A stretch of 64,000 nt of DNA from assembly GCF_019175385.1 (NCBI RefSeq), contig NC_083340.1, positions 16,380,336 through 16,444,335 on the forward strand, read 5' to 3'. Below the pieces are notes generated by a model. It was not told where the DNA came from. It saw only the letters and a program-made list of their open reading frames with translations, and ran no database searches. This document shows, one piece after another, positions 11,537-22,810 of the stretch. Position numbers and translations under genes: made by a program. The number at the start of each line of letters is the position of its first letter. Position 1 is the first letter of the stretch. The DNA comes from Lycium barbarum. Its lineage: Eukaryota; Streptophyta; Magnoliopsida; Solanales; Solanaceae.

Positions 11537-12449
11537 ATGTATTAAACCTAACGGTTATATGATAAGTTAATCTATTGCCGTTACCATTCCTTATTACATC
11601 CTCAACTTCAATTTATACAATATACTTTAATTGAGCATGAACTTTAAGAGAGAAAAAATGAATAAGTTTGAAATTTATGGTTTCAAATTGTTATATGTGT
11701 TTATACAACTTTTGAAAATTTGTGATTTTAAATAGAGAAAATACATAAAATTAAACCAGAACTTTTTTCGAAAACTTAGTTTAGCACTGCAACTTTACGG
11801 GTGTTTATGTATCCCCTATTCTTGTTCGAAGTAAAATTAATACCTCGAACCAATCTTGTTATTTATCGTGTTGTGCACGCCCTGCCACATTAGCATCACG
11901 TCAGTGCCACGTCAGAATTATGTTGATTTTAATTCTACTATCTTTCTTTATTTTTTATACAAAGGTTTTTTGTTAATCATATTTCACATTAATTATTTCC
12001 TAATCAATTGTTAAAATTTCTTAAATAATCACATTTTTAAAACACTAAAACCACTGTCGTCCCCTGAATCTGCCATGCTAGAAATACCAAACTTCACTAC
12101 ACCTTGAAAATTCAAATCTCTTTTCTATTAAAACCTTAACTGCACCCCTTAATTAAACAAAAACACTACATCGCAACAGCACCCTCAAAGATAGGGTGTT
12201 TTTTGCAGAAAAAATGTTTGTTTTCCGGTTAATTTGGACAGACAATCCATGGTCTTTAAGTTGTTTTAGAAATCATCGTCTTCTCTGATATTCTTTTGAA
12301 CTGGTGGTCAGGTAATTTTCTTGATGCGAGAAATGAGTTGCCGGAGATGGTGTCGGAAAACTTAACGCCAAGCATTTTGCTAAGAAGGAAATAATTAAAA
12401 AGAGAAACGAAAAAGAAAAGAAAAATTGTGGTGAAGACATATAACGTTT

Positions 12450-12602
12450 TGTAGCTTGTATAGTCCAACTAGGATTTAGTCTCTTATCTCCTAGTTTGTG
12501 TTGGATATGTTATTGTACACGTGTAATTGTAAGACTCTAAGTTAGATGTTATACATACACCTGTCTACTCACATAATCGATATATTGAGAAAAGATTTTA
12601 CA
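12450..12602 (+). mobile_element. Fragment of a copia 5' LTR
   Basis: Sequence such as CTAGGATTTAGTCTC, CTCCTAGTTTGTG and a terminal CA at 12601-12602 immediately precedes a primer binding site and gag, so it is the 3' part of a 5' LTR. Its left boundary is not clear, and no partner LTR is present in the window. Confidence 0.5.
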
Positions 12603-12615
12603 TGGTGCCAGAGCC
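12603..12615 (+). other. Copia primer binding site, variant of the tRNA-Met type
   Basis: TGGTGCCAGAGCC directly follows the LTR-end CA and precedes a gag start codon at 12677. It differs from the usual TGGTATCAGAGCC (complement of initiator tRNA-Met) at two adjacent bases, AT to GC. Confidence 0.55.
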
Positions 12616-12676
12616 CTAAGAGGTTAAAATAACACAATTTGTTTTTTATTTTTCAATAAGCACAACTTCAACGGCC

Positions 12677-13973
12677 ATGGCTGATGACTTCTCTACTACG
12701 TCGGGAGCATTTCCTAATACACATAATTCCTTTGCTACTACCTTGCCCTCTCCAAACCTTTCCCATCAATTGCATGTGAAACTTACGAGAAAAGGACAAA
12801 AATGGTCCCTTAACTATGATAGTAGGTTCAAAATAGTCCCTTAACTATGCACTTAACGGTTTTAGTCCTTTAAGTTTGTTACAAGTTAACAAAAACGGTC
12901 CCTTAACTATGAGAGTAGATTCAAAATAGTCCCTTAACTATGCACTTAACGGTTTTGGTCCTTTAAGTTTGCCATAAGTTGACAGTTTTAGTCTCGACAA
13001 AATATTCATCGAACTCTATTTGTTAGATTTGACGAGAATTATGAAAAAAAGGGAAAAATTAGTGAGAACTCTAGATCGGTCAAATAACTCGGGACAAAAC
13101 CGACGGACGTTAGTCGGTTATAGGATGGACTTCCGCGCATTTTTCCTCAAAAATAACCGATGGACTTCCGTTGGTTTTCGTAAAAAACAATAAAAAAAAA
13201 ATAGTGTCCCTCGATTTTATCCATCGGTTTCCGTCCATCTTTTTTTCGCTTATTTTTAGTAGTGACAACTTTTTTAGTTTCTGCTATTTCTAATTTATTT
13301 CTAAAGTCTAGTGTATTTTATTTAGTCGATGGATTCCCTCAGTTTTAATCGATAGACTCCGTCGGTCTTTGTGTTTCGAGACACCATTTTCTGACATTAT
13401 CAAACTGTTACGTGCATACTTAAGGGATTATTTTTAATCAACCCTCATAGTTAAGGGACCATTTTGTCAACTTATGGCAAACTTAAAGGACCAAAACCAT
13501 TAAGTGCATAGTTAAGGGACTATTTTGAACCTACTCTCATAGTTAAGGGACCATTTTTGTTAACTTGTAACAAACTTAAAGGACTAAAACCGTTAAGTGC
13601 ATAGTTAAGGGACTATTTTGAACCTACTATCATAGTTAAGAGATCATTTTTGTCCTTTTCTCTGAAACTTACATCCTCTACTTTCTTGTTGTGGAAGAGA
13701 CAATTTCTCCTTATGGTCATGGGTTGTGGTCTTGGTTATCATATTGAAGGTGACGAGGTGATTCCAGAACGACTTCTGGATAATAAACCCAATTATCCGG
13801 AGTATAATTATTGGGTAAGAGAAGATCAACCTGTCCTAAGTTGGATCGTTGCTTCAGTCTTCGAAAGTATGTTACCTCAACTAGTTGGTGCTGAAACTGC
13901 TCGAAAAGCTTGGACTAAACTTGTTGCTGCTTATGCTTATGCTTCCAATTCAAAGTCACTGATTCATGATTAA
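12677..13973 (+). pseudogene. Ty1-copia gag, interrupted
   Basis: The start MADDFSTTSGAF is at 12677. The frame runs to 12786, is broken by the element at 12787-13662, and resumes after the duplicated TGAAACTTAC as TSSTFLLWKRQFLLMVMGCG. It continues through NYWVREDQPVLSWIVASVF and the ETARKAWTKL motif to a stop near 13973. These are N-terminal features of plant copia gag proteins (UBN2/gag-pre type). Further gag-like sequence (QLHNLYRETMQ) follows the stop, so the frame is decayed. No protease, integrase or reverse transcriptase follows. Confidence 0.72.
12787..13662. mobile_element. Long-TIR MULE-like element inserted in copia gag, 876 bp
   Basis: The inverted arms are about 205 bp each. 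Both start GAGAAAAGGACAAAAATG and contain two rounds of a GTCCCTTAACTATG...CACTTAACGGTTTTRGTCCTTTAAGTTTG repeat. A perfect 10-bp duplication TGAAACTTAC flanks it (12777-12786 and 13663-13672); removing the element and one copy restores the gag reading frame. The middle (about 13010-13400) has no coding resemblance. Confidence 0.82.
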
Positions 13974-14176
13974 AAAGTTCAGTTGCATAATCTCTACAGA
14001 GAGACAATGCAAGCATTGAGTCCTATACCAAACTTAGATCTAGGGAAGTGGATTTGTTCATGATGCCTAAGATTAGAAAGAGAAAAGAGAAAGGAAGAGA
14101 AGAAAAAGAAAAAACAGAGAAAGAAAGAGAAAAGTTAAAATGGAAAGGGAAGATTAAGAAAATTAGTTAAATAATA

Positions 14177-14392
14177 TTCCCCCGTTTCAATTTATGTGAA
14201 CCCATTTGATTGAGCACGACATTTAAGAAAGAGTGAAGACTTTTGAAACTTGTAGTTCAAAATAAGTCTTAAATATTTGTATGGCTGTAAATCATTTCAT
14301 AAAGTGAATTTGTTTCCAAATTAGGAAAAAAGTCATTCATTTTGGCACGAACTATAAAAGAAATAGGTTTACATAAATTGAAACAGAGAGAG
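14177..14392. mobile_element. Stowaway-like MITE, 216 bp
   Basis: The left end TTCCCCCGTTTCAATTTATG and right end CATAAATTGAAACAGAGAG are inverted copies of the common CTCCCTCCGTTTCAATTTATG terminus. A TA dinucleotide lies on each side (14175-14176 and 14393-14394). It is non-coding. Confidence 0.72.
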
Positions 14393-14635
14393 TAATTAGT
14401 TGTATGCCATCCAATTAAAAGATACCATGTGTATGGTTTGAATCAGTTTTGTGATTTTTCTTCCTATTCACTCGTTTTTAGGGAGTTGATGATCATTATT
14501 TTGCCACGTTACTCTTTAGGGGTAATTAATTTCACTTCAAATAGGAATATGGATACATAAATGTCCGTAAAGTTGCCGTGCTAAATTAAGTTTTCAGGAC
14601 AAGAGAGTGATTTTATGTATTTTCTCTTTTAAATG

Positions 14636-15376
14636 TCACATGATAGTTGTACTACGATTATAAAAACTTGCCATAAAAATAAAAATAATAAATTTAAATT
14701 AATTTTTTTTAAATTTAAAAATATGATATTAATTTATATCAGAATAATTAAAAATCATATTAATCTTTTTGAAACACAGAAAGTATATATCTTTCTTCGC
14801 GTATCAACTAATCACCCTATGATTGCTCCAAAGCACGTTACCGAGGTTATATTTCACATGTTATCACTTACTTTTACTTGTTAATATCAATAAAGTTACA
14901 AAATTATTATTTGTATCATTAAATCACTAAACTTTACCCGTTATATCATCAAAGTAAAAATAAAATAAAATAAAATAATTTTGTGTCATTGAATTGTACT
15001 TTTTGTATCAATAAAATCACAAATTTTTTCTTGTGACATATAGTTCGCTGGTTTCAAAATATTTCTTGTTCATTTCTTCCTTTCCTTTTTAAATTTCTAG
15101 ACATTATATTGTTTATGTAAAATAATTTTTACATTATCAGGTTACCTGAAAAAATAAGATCAGTAACATAAAACATATAGGCAGATCACCTATAATAATA
15201 CGTAATACACATATAGTGACAAAAAAGGATAATTTCAATAATGCACAATCCAACATAAAATATTACATCCACGTAACTATATTTTAAGTTTACATTCACA
15301 TAGCCAACCTTTTTTTACAACAATGTTTGTACACACGATATACAATATTATATACTTATTGTAAACAATGTATTAA
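14636..15376. other. Intergenic, no gene seen
   Basis: Very AT-rich sequence with short frames of biased composition only. A short AAAAT run occurs near 14960. Confidence 0.45.
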
Positions 15377-17369
15377 TGTAACACCCCGTACCTTTAACTT
15401 AAATTTTGATCATGATCCTAGACTTAGAAAATCAGATAAAGAATGTGAGAGTTAGAATTTCTCTGTTCAGTTGTAAGATGGTGGTTTACGCCCATGAACA
15501 GTGACCGTATTTCAGTTTACGCCCATGAACAGTGATCGTAAACTGAAACCAAGAATTTATGAACATTCTGGAATTTGACATTTTGATGTCACATGGTTAA
15601 ATACGGACCGTATTTCGATTTACGGCCCGTATTTAAAAATGTATTTGGAATTTGGGAAAACATGAAAGTTGTAGAGCATTGAAATACCTTTCCAACAGTA
15701 TATTATGGGGGTCAAACGGACATCTGTGCAAAGAGTTATGGCCATTTTACTGAAGAGATGCAGTGCAGTCCGTATTTCAAAATACGACCCGTATTTCAGT
15801 TTACGGCCCGTATTTCAAAATACGACCAGCACTGTTCAGGACGTAAACTGCAATTTCACAGGACAGTATATATTCGTCCATATCAGTTCAACTCATTATT
15901 TTTCATTATTTCAAACCCTAGAACGACCTCCTACTCTCCTCCATCATTAAGAACACCAAGGCAAGTCCACTCTAATTATTCCAACTCAATCTTAATACAT
16001 ATCCTTGTAATCTAAACAAGAAATCATTCTTCCTAATCTAGGGTTTTTCAAGAAAACCCATCTCAAAGTTCAAGAATCAAGATTTAGGAAATCTTCTCCA
16101 AAATTCAAGTCTTTAATTCAAGTTTTGGAACAATTAAGGTATGTAGGCGCTATCCACTTGTGGGAACATCCTTGTTCTTCCCCATGTTTCAGTATTCCAT
16201 GATTACACACCAAGTTTTAGGATTCTAGGTATATTCATGCTAAACCTTAGACACTTGAACCATGATGTATATTATATGGTCAGTTACAATTCCATTTGAT
16301 TAGTCTTGATTTACTGTTTTGGTAATTGAGACCCAGTCCGTAATCTATGAAAACCCATAACTTGCATCCCATAGGTTCTATAACACAAGGTCTGAGATAT
16401 TTTGCTTATTTCCGTGAAAAGCTCGTATATATGTATTTATTGTCATGTCTTCATGTACCCATGTTCATGTCAAGAATCAGAAATCATAACTTCAGTTATT
16501 TTCATGTTCGGGAGTTGTATTAATACCGAGAAGGCTCAGATAGCCTGAAACTACGTATGCCAACGTAGGATAAGGATCGCTCCGCCCAGTTAGGACGATT
16601 CTTTAATGTTTTCCCCATTGAGGGATTTTGGATCCATTCATGTCATGTTCATGTCTCGTGCCCCGGCAAGGTACGAGATAGCTTAGCTGATCGGGCAGAG
16701 ATCAGACTCCACGTTTCTCCCCGTGGTGGACCATGTCGGTATTACAGATTATTTCATGCTTACAGTACTCATGTTTATGTTCAGTTTCAGTTTCAGTTTC
16801 AATTTCATGTTTATGTATCATGTGCCTGCTATTTCTCTCATGTGTTTACATACTAGTACATTCAAAGTACTGACATCCCCGTTTATTTGCCTTGGGGGCC
16901 TGCATTTCACGATGCAGGTACTGACTTACAGGACGACGCACCTGCTCAGTAGGACAACTCTCGTATCAGTTTTTGGGTGAGCTCCATTCTCTTCGGGGTT
17001 TAGTCAGTTGTTTACCTTATGTCATTGATGCATTAAGGGTATGCTGGGGCCTTGTCCCAGTAAGTACGTTTTATGTTCAGACTCATGCTAAGGTTTCATA
17101 GACTAGACAAGTCAGTTGAGTCATGTCAGACTTTCAGAATTGGTTAGCCATTTTGGCTCAGTTATGGTATTATCCGCGCTCTTATTTTTAAACAAGTATT
17201 TTATAATTATCATGACTTCATATGTTTTCTTAAAGCCCATCATGTTTCATAATATATTTTCGCTCATGTATGCCTCATGATGATTCAGCAAGCCATGTGG
17301 TTCGCTCGGTCACATGTAGTCAGGCACCGAGTGCCGTGTTACTCCCAGGCCATGGTTCGGGGCGTGACA
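15377..17369 (+). mobile_element. Solo LTR of a Tekay-like gypsy element, 1993 bp
   Basis: Starts TGTAACACCCCGTACC and ends GGTTCGGGGCGTGACA. A perfect 5-bp duplication ATTAA flanks it (15372-15376 and 17370-17374). The sequence matches, module by module, the LTRs at 28730-31242 (+) and 31243-33938 (-): GGATCGCTCCGCCCAGTTAGG, CATGTCGGTATTACAG, TTACAGGACGACGCA. No primer site or coding region adjoins, so the element has been reduced to one LTR. The 5' half has repeated TTTACGCCCATGAACAGTG and ACGGCCCGTATTT motifs (about 15480-15830). Confidence 0.88.
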
Positions 17370-17463
17370 ATTAACCTTGTATAAAAATATATAATAATGT
17401 ATAAAATGGTCATTTTTGGTAATATTAGAAATATGAGCCATTTCGGGTATATATATATATTGC

Positions 17464-17683
17464 GCAGATATCCCTTCATTTGGGGTGGTCTTTAATTTTT
17501 GCCGTATGCTTTTACAAATTCCGCCTTAAGGCAAAATTTTGGAAATCTATCCATGCAATTTGGGCCTTAAGGTAGAATTTACATGACCAATTTTACAAAT
17601 TTTGCCTGGCGAAATTCTGCCTTAAGACAGAATTTACACAGACAGAGGCAACCATTAAAGACCACCCCAGCGAAGGCCAATCC
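17464..17683. mobile_element. Small TIR element, 220 bp, same family as 530-1110
   Basis: The left end has CCCTTCATTTGGGGTGGTC followed by TTTAATTTTTGCC. The right end has GGCAACCATTAAAGACCACC then CCAGCGAAGGCC. A perfect 10-bp repeat TATATATTGC flanks it (17454-17463 and 17684-17693), MULE-like in length, though low complexity of the site weakens this. Internal CCTTAAGGCAAAATT-like motifs are also repeated in both orientations. Confidence 0.6.
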
Positions 17684-17812
17684 TATATATTGCCCAATAT
17701 TTTCTCCAAATAGAATAGAGTGTTCTTTTCCCATAAAAAAAATAAAAATTGCATATATATAAATTAATTTTGCTCTCTTTCTTTCTCTCTCTCCTTGTGG
17801 TTAGAATTCAAA

Positions 17813-20800
17813 ATGTGGTTATCCGCTTCCCCAACCGCTCTGCGCGTTGCACTTTCAGTCCCTTCCCCTCTTACACAACAGGTAGACTTATTGTTATAAC
17901 AATCTCATAATTTTGTTTCTTTGATTTATAATCACCCAAATATTTGTTTACTTGTAAAATTTTGATTAAAATTTTTTGATTAAAGTTAATTTTTTTAATA
18001 GATCACACACAAATTTCGATTAATTTTGTGGAATACATATGTTGTAGGATTTCAACGTGAGCAGGTCTAAATTGAAGAGAAATGTGAAGATTTCAAGAAA
18101 TCTTGAATTTGCTATCAGTTGTTCAGGGGATAAAGCTGCTTCAATTGGGTTTGATGTGTCATTCCCTAAGGACTATAATGAATTACTTCAACAAGTATGC
18201 TTCATTCTATTCACTTTTTACACTCACTTCAAAGGAAATTGGGGGTCGTTTGGTAGAGTTTACTTATGGGTTATGACGAACCCAGTAATTTTTGCTTAGA
18301 CACTGTATTTGTATTAGGAAATCCAAAACTATTAACTCGGTAACTAAGACGAGATATGAGTTTGGTCGCAAGTTCTGAAACCATAAACTTTAAATCCCGG
18401 CTTCACCTTTGTTAGTTGCCATAGTGCTTTTGGAATAAAACTGATGAGAATTATTCTGACAAATGTGAAGTCCTTGATATCTTAAAATAAGTAGGAGTGT
18501 ATGTTTTCTTTAAAGAGGGAGCTCGGAAGACGGAGTGATTGTCAACATGTGCTTGAATTCCTTAATATAAGCTAATGTACTTAGCATGAACTAACTGGTT
18601 GTTCCTAACTGTAAATTTCTCATACTGTAAGGCCTCTCAACTGTTCTTATCCCTCTCACTGCAAATCCATATATTATATCTGGCAATGACATGCTCATTG
18701 GTTCCTTTTTATGTTCATTGTGTCTGATTACTATCCAGTAGGCAATGTTTCTGTTAAGCTTTTGCACCTCTCAAGATTTATGCTTGTAAATATGCAGCTG
18801 AAACCTTTTATGGAGAGCTAATCAACCAAATCTGTCCCCTTGGGGCTTAAAATCGGAATTTAGATAATAAGTGAAAGCGTAGTTAAACACTCAAATGAAA
18901 AACCTAATTAAACACTTACTACAAAACATAACAGTTCATGTCCATTACATGATATTTTTTTTGGTTCTAAAATTCTTGAAATGTATGTATACAACCACCC
19001 GAAACTTTTTCTATTTTAACTTTCCATTTCAAGCATCCATTTAATAATCACACATATCTTGTTGCTCCTGTAGTTCTTCAATCGTAAATTTGAAATGTCA
19101 TGATTAACAGGCTACAGAAGCAACTGAACTGGCATTGGAGGACAACAAACAGCTGATGGTCAGTCAATTTTCCCTATACGTCATCAAGTGACTACACTTT
19201 AAAGAAATAATACTCTATCTCACGTGGACTTAAAGAGCAACAACTTTCTTGTACCAGGAAATTGAATTTCCAACTGCCGGACTGGGTTCTGTACCAGGTT
19301 ATGTCTAATTGTTCTCCTTACTTTGTACTTTCTCCTGGTTTGGGCATGTGAACACGGTATAATCTATAATTGCTCACTGATTTCCCATTCATGTCAGGTG
19401 AATTTACTCTGTTGTTAACTATTATCAGGTGACGGTGAGGGTGGAACAGAAATGACTGGAAGTATGCAACTGATACGTGAGTTCTGTGACCTCTTGGTTA
19501 TACCTGAGAAAGCCACAAAGACCAGAATTGTAAGTCTCTGGCTTGGATGAGTTTTATAGTTCAGCACTTTTATCAATCTTTATTATGCATTGTGAGTCTC
19601 GACAAGGCTTTCTTGCTGGCTATTGATCTTTGATTTACTACACTTAGAGACAAATGTCGATGTCCTATCTTGATTGAATTCTACAATTTGTACATTTCTA
19701 TGTTTCCCTGGGGAAAACAATCACTTGGAAGTCGGTATATGTGGAAAATAAATAATGAAAATATTAATCGTAATAGAAGTAATCACAAAATTAGCAAGGA
19801 AAAGCTGTTGCTTAATCCTTACCTGTTGGACTGTACTGCATAAGAGTGTGGACTTAATTCTTCTTGTTTCCACTTTATACAAAATAAACCAAAATTCGGC
19901 TATTTGCATCTCTCTTGTCTTCTTGCATGTAGCCGTTTCGTAATTTTGCAGCATAATTCCCCTGTTAATGTTTGTGAACACCTCTTTTCCCATTAAGCTC
20001 TTTTACTCTACCAGGTGCCATCTGTCAAAATTGCATTAAACCTTTCAGTTTTTCCCGGAGGCTAATGAAGTGAAATTCGCAAGACAATCGGTTTTTGGAG
20101 GGGCATCGTTTAAGTTGGACTATTTGACGAAGCCTTCTTTTTTCGAGGATTTCGGTTTCACCGAAAAGGTCAAGATGGTTGACCGTGTCAAGCCAGAAGA
20201 TGAACTCTTTATAGTTGCCTATCCATATTTTAATGTGAATGGTAACATCAAACTCTTGCACCTTAGTGTACATCAAGTGGTCAGTTTCATAGGAATTTTA
20301 TGATGACAACATTATTCTGCAATGTAGAGATGCTTGTCGTGGAAGAGCTATACAAGACAGCAGTGTCGAACACTTCCAGGAAACTTATTATATTCAACGG
20401 AGAGCTTGATCGAATAAGATCTGGTTGTATCCTTGGTTACCATACATTTTGATAGTCCTAAGTTCTAACTTGTTTCGTTTCGTTTTCCTGGTTACAAATA
20501 TATTATCTTACTAGTACTTATTGTGATTAAGATAACTCTTATTTCAATAACAACTATTATTAGAAGCTCACTCACACTATCGAATCTATCTTTTTTTCTT
20601 TACTACGATCAAAGAATAAAAGTTCCGTATTGCTCTACATGTTTGTCTGCATATTGTGGCAAAGAGTAGCTTGTTGCATCGCAAATAGGAAGGACACTGT
20701 TTTATGTATTTTTCGCCTTTAAAGAATTACAGAGAAGAGATCTTCTTAACAAATTAACAATTGTTCTGTGTTAAGTTACTGTATTTCATGTTTTCTTTGA

Positions 20801-21137
20801 CAAGAATAAGATTATCCGTCATTCTTCTACCCGAAGCTGGCTGCACTTTCCAAGACTCTTTTCCCTAAGATGGAGACAGTATATTATATTCACAATTTTA
20901 AAGGACGAAATGGAGGAGTCCTGTTTAGGTAACAACGTCTTTACCAAAGCTTCAAATGAATGCTGACTTTTGCTGCTTTTTTTGAAATGAGATTTTCTCT
21001 GTCTTTTGAAAACTAGGTGCTATCCTGATCCTTGGAAAGTTTTCCGAAGAGTAGGAAATACATACATCTGTCTGCATCAACAGGAATCAATGCCATCCTT
21101 GAAAGAAGTTGCTTTGGACATCCTTCCACCAGCTTGA
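17813..21137 (+). CDS. LPA3: Chloroplast LPA3-like protein (DUF1995), photosystem II assembly
   Basis: Nine exons join in frame to 310 residues: 17813-17881, 18048-18194, 19111-19158, 19258-19297, 19429-19529, 20049-20241, 20328-20423, 20811-20928, 21017-21137. Arabidopsis LPA3 is a stromal factor helping insert CP43 into photosystem II. The N-terminus (MWLSASPTALRVALSVPSPL) is Ser/Ala-rich without acidic residues, like a transit peptide. From about residue 60 the DUF1995 body shows FPKDYNELLQQA, MEIEFPTAGLGSVPGDGEGG, REFCDLLVIPEKATKTRIFF, FKLDYLTKPSFFEDFGF, DRVKPEDELFIVAYPYFNVN, KLIIFNGELDRIRS, YIHNFKGRNGGVLFRCYPDP and QQESMPSLKEVALDILPPA. At the exon 7/8 join the simplest splice gives RSDYPSFFYPK, where relatives are expected to have Gly plus an extra Tyr, so that acceptor should be checked. 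The symbol follows family resemblance. Confidence 0.88.
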
Positions 21138-21645
21138 TTTTTTCGTTTTGTATAATACGCGGTGAGAATGTTCAATTTGCCTTCTTTGTCCAGTAATTTG
21201 AAGGAAGAAAAACTTTCATATCTGTGTTCTTTTGTGGCCTATGTTATTCCAGTGCTCTACATTACCTACATTACAGATTCTAATTTCAAATGAGTACTGG
21301 TCTATTCAGTTAATTTAATAGGAAGTCCTGAGACGAGCCTCGTTCAGAAGATTACAATGTGAATATTTGCTCATTAGATATGAATCATCCCAAAGTAATA
21401 CGATGTGTTTTGAGAATGTATTTTTTGCTGATAAGTCTTGGACATGCATACCATTAGATTATTAAAAGTTCATTACAAATTTATCTGATCCTCCTTGCAT
21501 AACGCAGTGAATGAAGTTTGTATGCCTTAGATATATACAGTTGAAATGTGAGAAATTTTGTGCCACTCTTTCCTCTATCCCCTTCTCACAGTGCTTTGCT
21601 AATTCTGGACAACTTTCAATTCTCAAGTCCAAGATTTTTCATTTC
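21138..21645. other. 3' flank of LPA3-like gene, no gene seen
   Basis: Contains the presumed 3' untranslated region and plain intergenic sequence. No recognised coding or repeat features. Confidence 0.45.
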
Positions 21646-21652
21646 AATAGTG

Positions 21653-21960
21653 CTAGTTGGAAGTGTTTCTAGCTAAGGGCAATGCCCTATCTCCAGTGAT
21701 TGAAGAGAAGGTCTCCGTCAAAATGCTCCTTCGAAGAGCCCTATTTGTGTTCAAAGCCACCCACCCAATGTTAGGAGTTGACCAGCTTGACGAGACTACT
21801 AGCTTGCTATTAGTCAAATGAAAGCCAAGAAGTAACACAAGCTTTAACCATGTTAACAAGGCTGGTACCTTTTTGCCAACCAAAAGATGCTAGGAAAAGA
21901 GCATTATTATGCCAATTCCAGATATTCCAGTAGGTCTACGCAAAGAAAATTCTTCAATCA
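21653..21960 (-). pseudogene. LINE-like relic: RNase H-type fragment
   Basis: On the minus strand, YWNIWNWHNNALF lies near 21900-21950, and WSTPNIGWVALNTNRAL follows lower down in another frame stretch (within 21653-21883). This order resembles plant non-LTR elements and related genes, where an IWNxRN motif precedes a WxPPxxGWVKLNTDGA RNase H start. The key Asp of LNTDG is replaced by Asn. Only these two pieces are recognisable, so assignment is tentative and the fragment is non-functional. Confidence 0.45.
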
Positions 21961-22133
21961 TCATCCATAACTCACTTGAATTCAGACATTTTATTAGCGG
22001 TAGAATTTAATGAAATTACTCAGTGATTTGACTGATTTTAACAGAGCCTAATGGTGGGCATTAATGGTGCTATCGGTAGAAAGCCTAACAGAAGAAGAAA
22101 TACAGATAGTAACACCAACAATTTCTTAATTAA

Positions 22134-22258
22134 GTAGGTGTTTTAGTAGCCCAGTTGGTTGAACGTTCACCTTGTTGGTGAGAGTTCGAATCCCATGTTG
22201 TAATCCCATCCCTCATTTCTCCTTCCCCTACCTCCTATGTAATTAAAAAAAAAAATCC
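22134..22258 (+). mobile_element. tRNA-derived SINE, about 125 bp
   Basis: Contains a box A-like TAGCCCAGTTGG (about 22147-22158) and a box B-like GTTCGAATCCC (about 22184-22194), spaced as in an RNA polymerase III promoter, then a pyrimidine-rich body and a terminal A-run (about 22242-22255). A 7-bp repeat TAATTAA flanks it (22127-22133 and 22259-22265). It cannot fold as an intact tRNA. Confidence 0.62.
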
Positions 22259-22265
22259 TAATTAA

Positions 22266-22774
22266 CATGAATGGTGCATTATGGGATTGGTCACAATGAA
22301 AAGCGTGTTCAACCAAGTTGGACAACTTGAGAGATTGACAAGACCAAAAGGCGGTGCTTTTTGGAGAACCTTTTGCGTACAGAGATGAAACACTATCCCA
22401 CAAGGAAAGTATAGGTGGTAGGCAATCAATGTGGGCAATAAAAGACATGACATTAGCTTGCTAGCAGTTTCCACGAATATGCACACCAATTACCTGTCTT
22501 TCCACTGCCTTGCACACACCTAGTCCAACGGCTACTATATGTAATTTGTTTTATAATCATACATACATTGTTTACCTATTAAACTTGTGGTACAGTTCCA
22601 ACAGCTAACATGTTATCGGTTTCAAAGCAGTTTTTTAAATCCAAAACTAACAGATGTTGGATTATCAAAAAATGGAGTGTGGTTCTGAAAAATAAAATGA
22701 AAAACAATTCGAAAGTAGATATTTAAAAGATTAACTTGGGTATTTTTAACAAAACATAGACGGAAACGTCACTT

Positions 22775-22810
<36 letters not shown>

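Larger units (their letters stand above)
11735..14626. mobile_element. MULE-like TIR element carrying nested elements, 2.9 kb
   Basis: Inverted arms of about 110 bp lie at 11735-11845 and 14515-14626. They share GAGAAAATACATAAAA, AACTTAGTTTAGCAC/AACTTAATTTAGCAC, GCAACTTTACGG and TTTATGTATCC. The flanks are TTTTAAATA (11726-11734) and TTTTAAATG (14627-14635), a 9-bp duplication with one mismatch, as in Mutator-like elements. No MULE transposase is recognisable inside. The interior holds a copia LTR/gag fragment, an 876-bp nested TIR element and a Stowaway. Either the copia piece was carried as cargo or it inserted later. Confidence 0.6.

Noticed and set aside
22140..22200. tRNA gene
   Set aside because: Box A and B are present but the arms do not form a cloverleaf, and the unit has a tail and target duplication of a SINE.
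22262..22489. Further LINE/RNase H fragment
   Set aside because: The frames look vaguely similar, but the position is upstream of the RNase H start on that strand, so the order is wrong; no motif supports it.
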